Positions 62,042 to 64,000 of a stretch of 64,000 nucleotides of DNA are shown here, piece after piece. Within the stretch, counting starts at the first letter, position 1. Each line of letters starts with the position of its first letter. Source of the stretch: Novipirellula caenicola (GTDB lineage: Bacteria > Planctomycetota > Planctomycetia > Pirellulales > Pirellulaceae). A program made the position numbers and the translations under genes. The stretch lies in NCBI RefSeq assembly GCF_039545035.1, contig NZ_BAABRO010000004.1, positions 248,001 through 312,000 on the forward strand, read 5' to 3'. The notes under the pieces are model-generated. The model was not told where the DNA came from, searched no databases, and worked only from the letters and a program-made list of their open reading frames with translations.

Positions 62042-63514
62042 CTACTTGAATCGGTTTAGCGTGTAGTACGCTTGGCTGTGCAGTAGCGGCAATGCGGATT
62101 CGCTTCGCACTCCGTCGGCGTGCAGTTCATGCACGTGGCCGAGTTGCAATCCGTCCACCACGATCCGCACGCTACGGCCGTCGTCCGAAACGGTGGCCGA
62201 TTGGATTGTCGGTGTCGTATGATCCACTTCGGGGCTGCCGTATTGTTCACGGTACTCGTACGTGTACGTGGTCATCTTGTAACTTTCCAAATCGCTAGCC
62301 GAATCGGCATCGACGGGCTCGGTGAATGTCAATTCAAAACCGTCCGACGTCAGCCGCATATGCTGGATCTCAAACGGCGTTTTACCAGTCCAATCAAGTC
62401 GCTCGACCGCAAACGGTTGTCGTCCTACCGAGCCCCAACCGCGATTGGTTCCGCCTACAAAGATGGATCCTCGTGGCGACATTTCGACGCCGACGTTCCC
62501 CGAGGCAAACCCACGCCGGAACGGAAATGCGGCGCCCTGGTAAAGTCCATCGACCTTTTCTAAGTCCACTCGCATCAACGTGCTGTGCGATTGATCGGCC
62601 ACAAACAATTGTCCCGCGAAAGGCCCGAACTTTCCTTCGCTGGTGTCACAAGCGACTCCGGAAGCGCTTTTGCCCATTTTGTCATAGGGAAACAGAATCG
62701 CAGGCGGAACAAGTTCAGGGATTTTTTTCGCTTCCACGTGTAATCGGCTGCCGTCTTCGGGCATCGTCGGCGTTTTGCCCATCACGTCTTCGCACAATTC
62801 AAACCATTTCCAACCGCCGGGATGCCCCATAAATCCGCCTGGACGCAACCATTTCAGCCCGCACGTGCCGTTCCACGGTCCCTGGTTATCGGTATAGAAG
62901 ATGTCGCCCTCGAGATTGGCCCCGACGCCGCCCGGTGACCGAACACCGCTACAAAACGGAATGGTTTCTCCGTCGGGTGTGATTTTCATCGCCCATCCAC
63001 GATACGGCACCGTGCTGCTGAACGACCCGGTCAAACAGAGCGTGACGATCAAGTTTCCCTCGTCATCGAATTTAGAGCCAAAAGCGTATTCGTGGTAATC
63101 GCTCGAGATTCCCCAGCCATCGGCATAGGTCTCAAACACGTCCGCTTCGCCGTCGCCATCGGTGTCTTTCATCCGAGTGACTTCAGGACGCTGGACCGCG
63201 TACAGCCACCCGTCGCGGGACGCGAGGCTCAGCGGTTCATGCAACCCGCGTGCGTACAATTTGAACTGCGACTTGGAGACCTCTTTGGCAAACGGATCAC
63301 TGATGGCAAAAATGTCACCACGGCGTGAACACACCGCCATTCGTCCATCGTCGAGCAATTGAAAACCGCACGCTTCGATCGTTTCGTCCAGCGGCGTTTC
63401 AAAGGTCGTGATCGTGTAGTAATCCGATTCCTTCGGCAAATCCTCGGCATCCACCATTGGGGTGACGCACAACAGGAAAAGCGACGAAGCGGTAAGTCGT
63501 TGAAACAGATTCAT
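62042..63514 (-). CDS. Secreted beta-propeller (PVC dehydrogenase-like) protein
   Basis: A 490-residue protein. The start at 63514 gives a signal peptide [23 protein letters not shown]; a longer open frame to 63682 is rejected. The body is a sugar-dehydrogenase-like six-bladed propeller: [65 protein letters not shown]-type [20 protein letters not shown] and [16 protein letters not shown]. The DTDGDGE loop is Ca-binding-like. It lacks a CxxCH haem motif, unlike the protein at 36462. The C-terminus is an all-beta domain of about 90 residues. It follows a related gene at the window edge (98-bp gap), so the two are probably an operon. Confidence 0.85.
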   Translation of the reverse strand: MNLFQRLTASSLFLLCVTPMVDAEDLPKESDYYTITTFETPLDETIEACGFQLLDDGRMAVCSRRGDIFAISDPFAKEVSKSQFKLYARGLHEPLSLASRDGWLYAVQRPEVTRMKDTDGDGEADVFETYADGWGISSDYHEYAFGSKFDDEGNLIVTLCLTGSFSSTVPYRGWAMKITPDGETIPFCSGVRSPGGVGANLEGDIFYTDNQGPWNGTCGLKWLRPGGFMGHPGGWKWFELCEDVMGKTPTMPEDGSRLHVEAKKIPELVPPAILFPYDKMGKSASGVACDTSEGKFGPFAGQLFVADQSHSTLMRVDLEKVDGLYQGAAFPFRRGFASGNVGVEMSPRGSIFVGGTNRGWGSVGRQPFAVERLDWTGKTPFEIQHMRLTSDGFELTFTEPVDADSASDLESYKMTTYTYEYREQYGSPEVDHTTPTIQSATVSDDGRSVRIVVDGLQLGHVHELHADGVRSESALPLLHSQAYYTLNRFK

Positions 63515-63611
63515 CGGTGGTACTACGGAAACGAAAGAGGAAATTAAGTTTTGAGACGAGCGCCGCGTGAGGACGCTTGGGCAATGCAACCGACGCGATC
63601 GGCGTCTGCGC

Positions 63612-64000
63612 TTACCAATGAATGGTTCGCGTGAACGAGACCGATTCGCCGGGCGGGATGACGGCACGCAGCTCCGTCGCATCCGCGTTGCCCACTTGCT
63701 GTACCGACACGCCTTCGATCGTCATCCGCACGCCGTTGGCAAGCGTGATCGTTCCGCCGTCGCTGGATTTGACGGCCCCGGTTGCAAAACGCATCACCAT
63801 TGTCTCCGCCGAATCGGCAGTCTTGGTCACGGTAAATTGCCGCTCCAACGATCTGACACCCTCGACGTTCTTTGCCACTGGCTTGTCTTGGATCGAGTAA
63901 CCGTCGACCTCGTACCGGAACGTGGGTACGCCATTGGCATCCAGCGTGTAACCCTTGAATTTATAGCCAAGTTCACGTGCCGATTCACTCGGCCATGCGG
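63612..64000 (-). CDS. C-terminal part of a PVC-type haem-binding / dehydrogenase-like protein (start outside window)
   Basis: The minus-strand frame is open from the window edge to the stop at 63612, giving 129 residues. The stretch [20 protein letters not shown] followed by [20 protein letters not shown] matches the C-terminal beta-domain seen in PVC-type proteins of the cytochrome/propeller class (a R..GY.F.GY.LD..G.PTF.Y pattern). The rest ([39 protein letters not shown]) is all beta. Its haem domain and signal lie outside. A GTG at 63878 is an internal codon, not the start. It precedes the propeller gene at 62042-63514. Confidence 0.7.
   Translation of the reverse strand, partial: AWPSESARELGYKFKGYTLDANGVPTFRYEVDGYSIQDKPVAKNVEGVRSLERQFTVTKTADSAETMVMRFATGAVKSSDGGTITLANGVRMTIEGVSVQQVGNADATELRAVIPPGESVSFTRTIHW

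Noticed and set aside
63612-63878. Complete 88-residue gene starting at GTG 63878
   Set aside because: The frame continues open to the window edge with family-like sequence, so this is the end of a larger gene.

Overview
The window looks like chromosome of a planctomycete of the Rhodopirellula/Pirellulaceae type. The signs are class-level family content: two pseudopilin-like DUF1559 proteins, a DUF1549/DUF1553 plus DUF1501 pair, large PVC-type haem-binding (CxxCH) dehydrogenase-like proteins, an enlarged SecA, NPYxP-type N-termini, few strong Shine-Dalgarno sites, and CCCGACGCGT..-type palindromic repeats. A Kdo transferase (waaA) implies a Gram-negative lipid A. No rRNA, tRNA, prophage or CRISPR array was seen. 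The only mobile-type gene is a REP-associated tyrosine transposase (RAYT).

Layout. 1-330: tail of a sigma-factor-like gene. 670-3645: secreted protein with a degenerate CHAT domain. 3997-9995: membrane protein, secA, waaA. 10119-14780: DUF1559 protein, the RAYT locus with its repeat clusters, and a Tat-exported protein of unknown function. 15062-19426: FHA protein and a giant AsmA-like protein. 19638-23591: ABC ATPase, large lipoprotein and a small L7/L12-like-domain protein. 23837-26046: cysteine desulfurase and a Gfo/Idh oxidoreductase. 26255-29794: nagB, an HD hydrolase, a zinc-ribbon membrane protein, and divergent trmL. 30102-36236: gliding-type ABC system (DUF4340 protein, GldF-GldG fusion, GldA-type ATPase). 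36462-39992: giant haem-binding protein. 40522-42712: alpha/beta-hydrolase-like pseudoenzyme and M42-like peptidase. 43024-46298: DUF1549/1553 and DUF1501 pair. 46724-57893: putative exopolysaccharide locus. 58424-61253: poly-gamma-glutamate genes pgsB, pgsC and a pgsW-like gene. 61421-64000: unknown protein and two PVC-type dehydrogenase-like genes, the last cut by the window edge.

The most promising region is 46.7-57.9 kb. It combines a membrane GT2 polysaccharide synthase, a separate PilZ-like plus multi-zinc (TackOD1-like) protein overlapping it by 44 bp, an HlyD adaptor, a TolC-type outer-membrane factor, a secreted protein with a duplicated domain, a secreted glycosidase-like protein, and a pseudopilin with a small lipoprotein. 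This resembles the alginate Alg8/Alg44 arrangement with the PilZ and HlyD halves of Alg44 in separate genes and a TolC exit. The neighbouring pgs genes suggest a second extracellular polymer.

Several small repeat families are visible: a 117-bp MITE-like element (2 copies), a 64-bp hairpin element (2 copies), GGGACAGAGC clusters around the RAYT gene, a 17-bp x3 and a 15-bp x4 tandem array, and a 58-bp palindromic repeat. Coding starts were chosen by signal peptides, Shine-Dalgarno spacing and family length; many Met-initiated extensions were trimmed.
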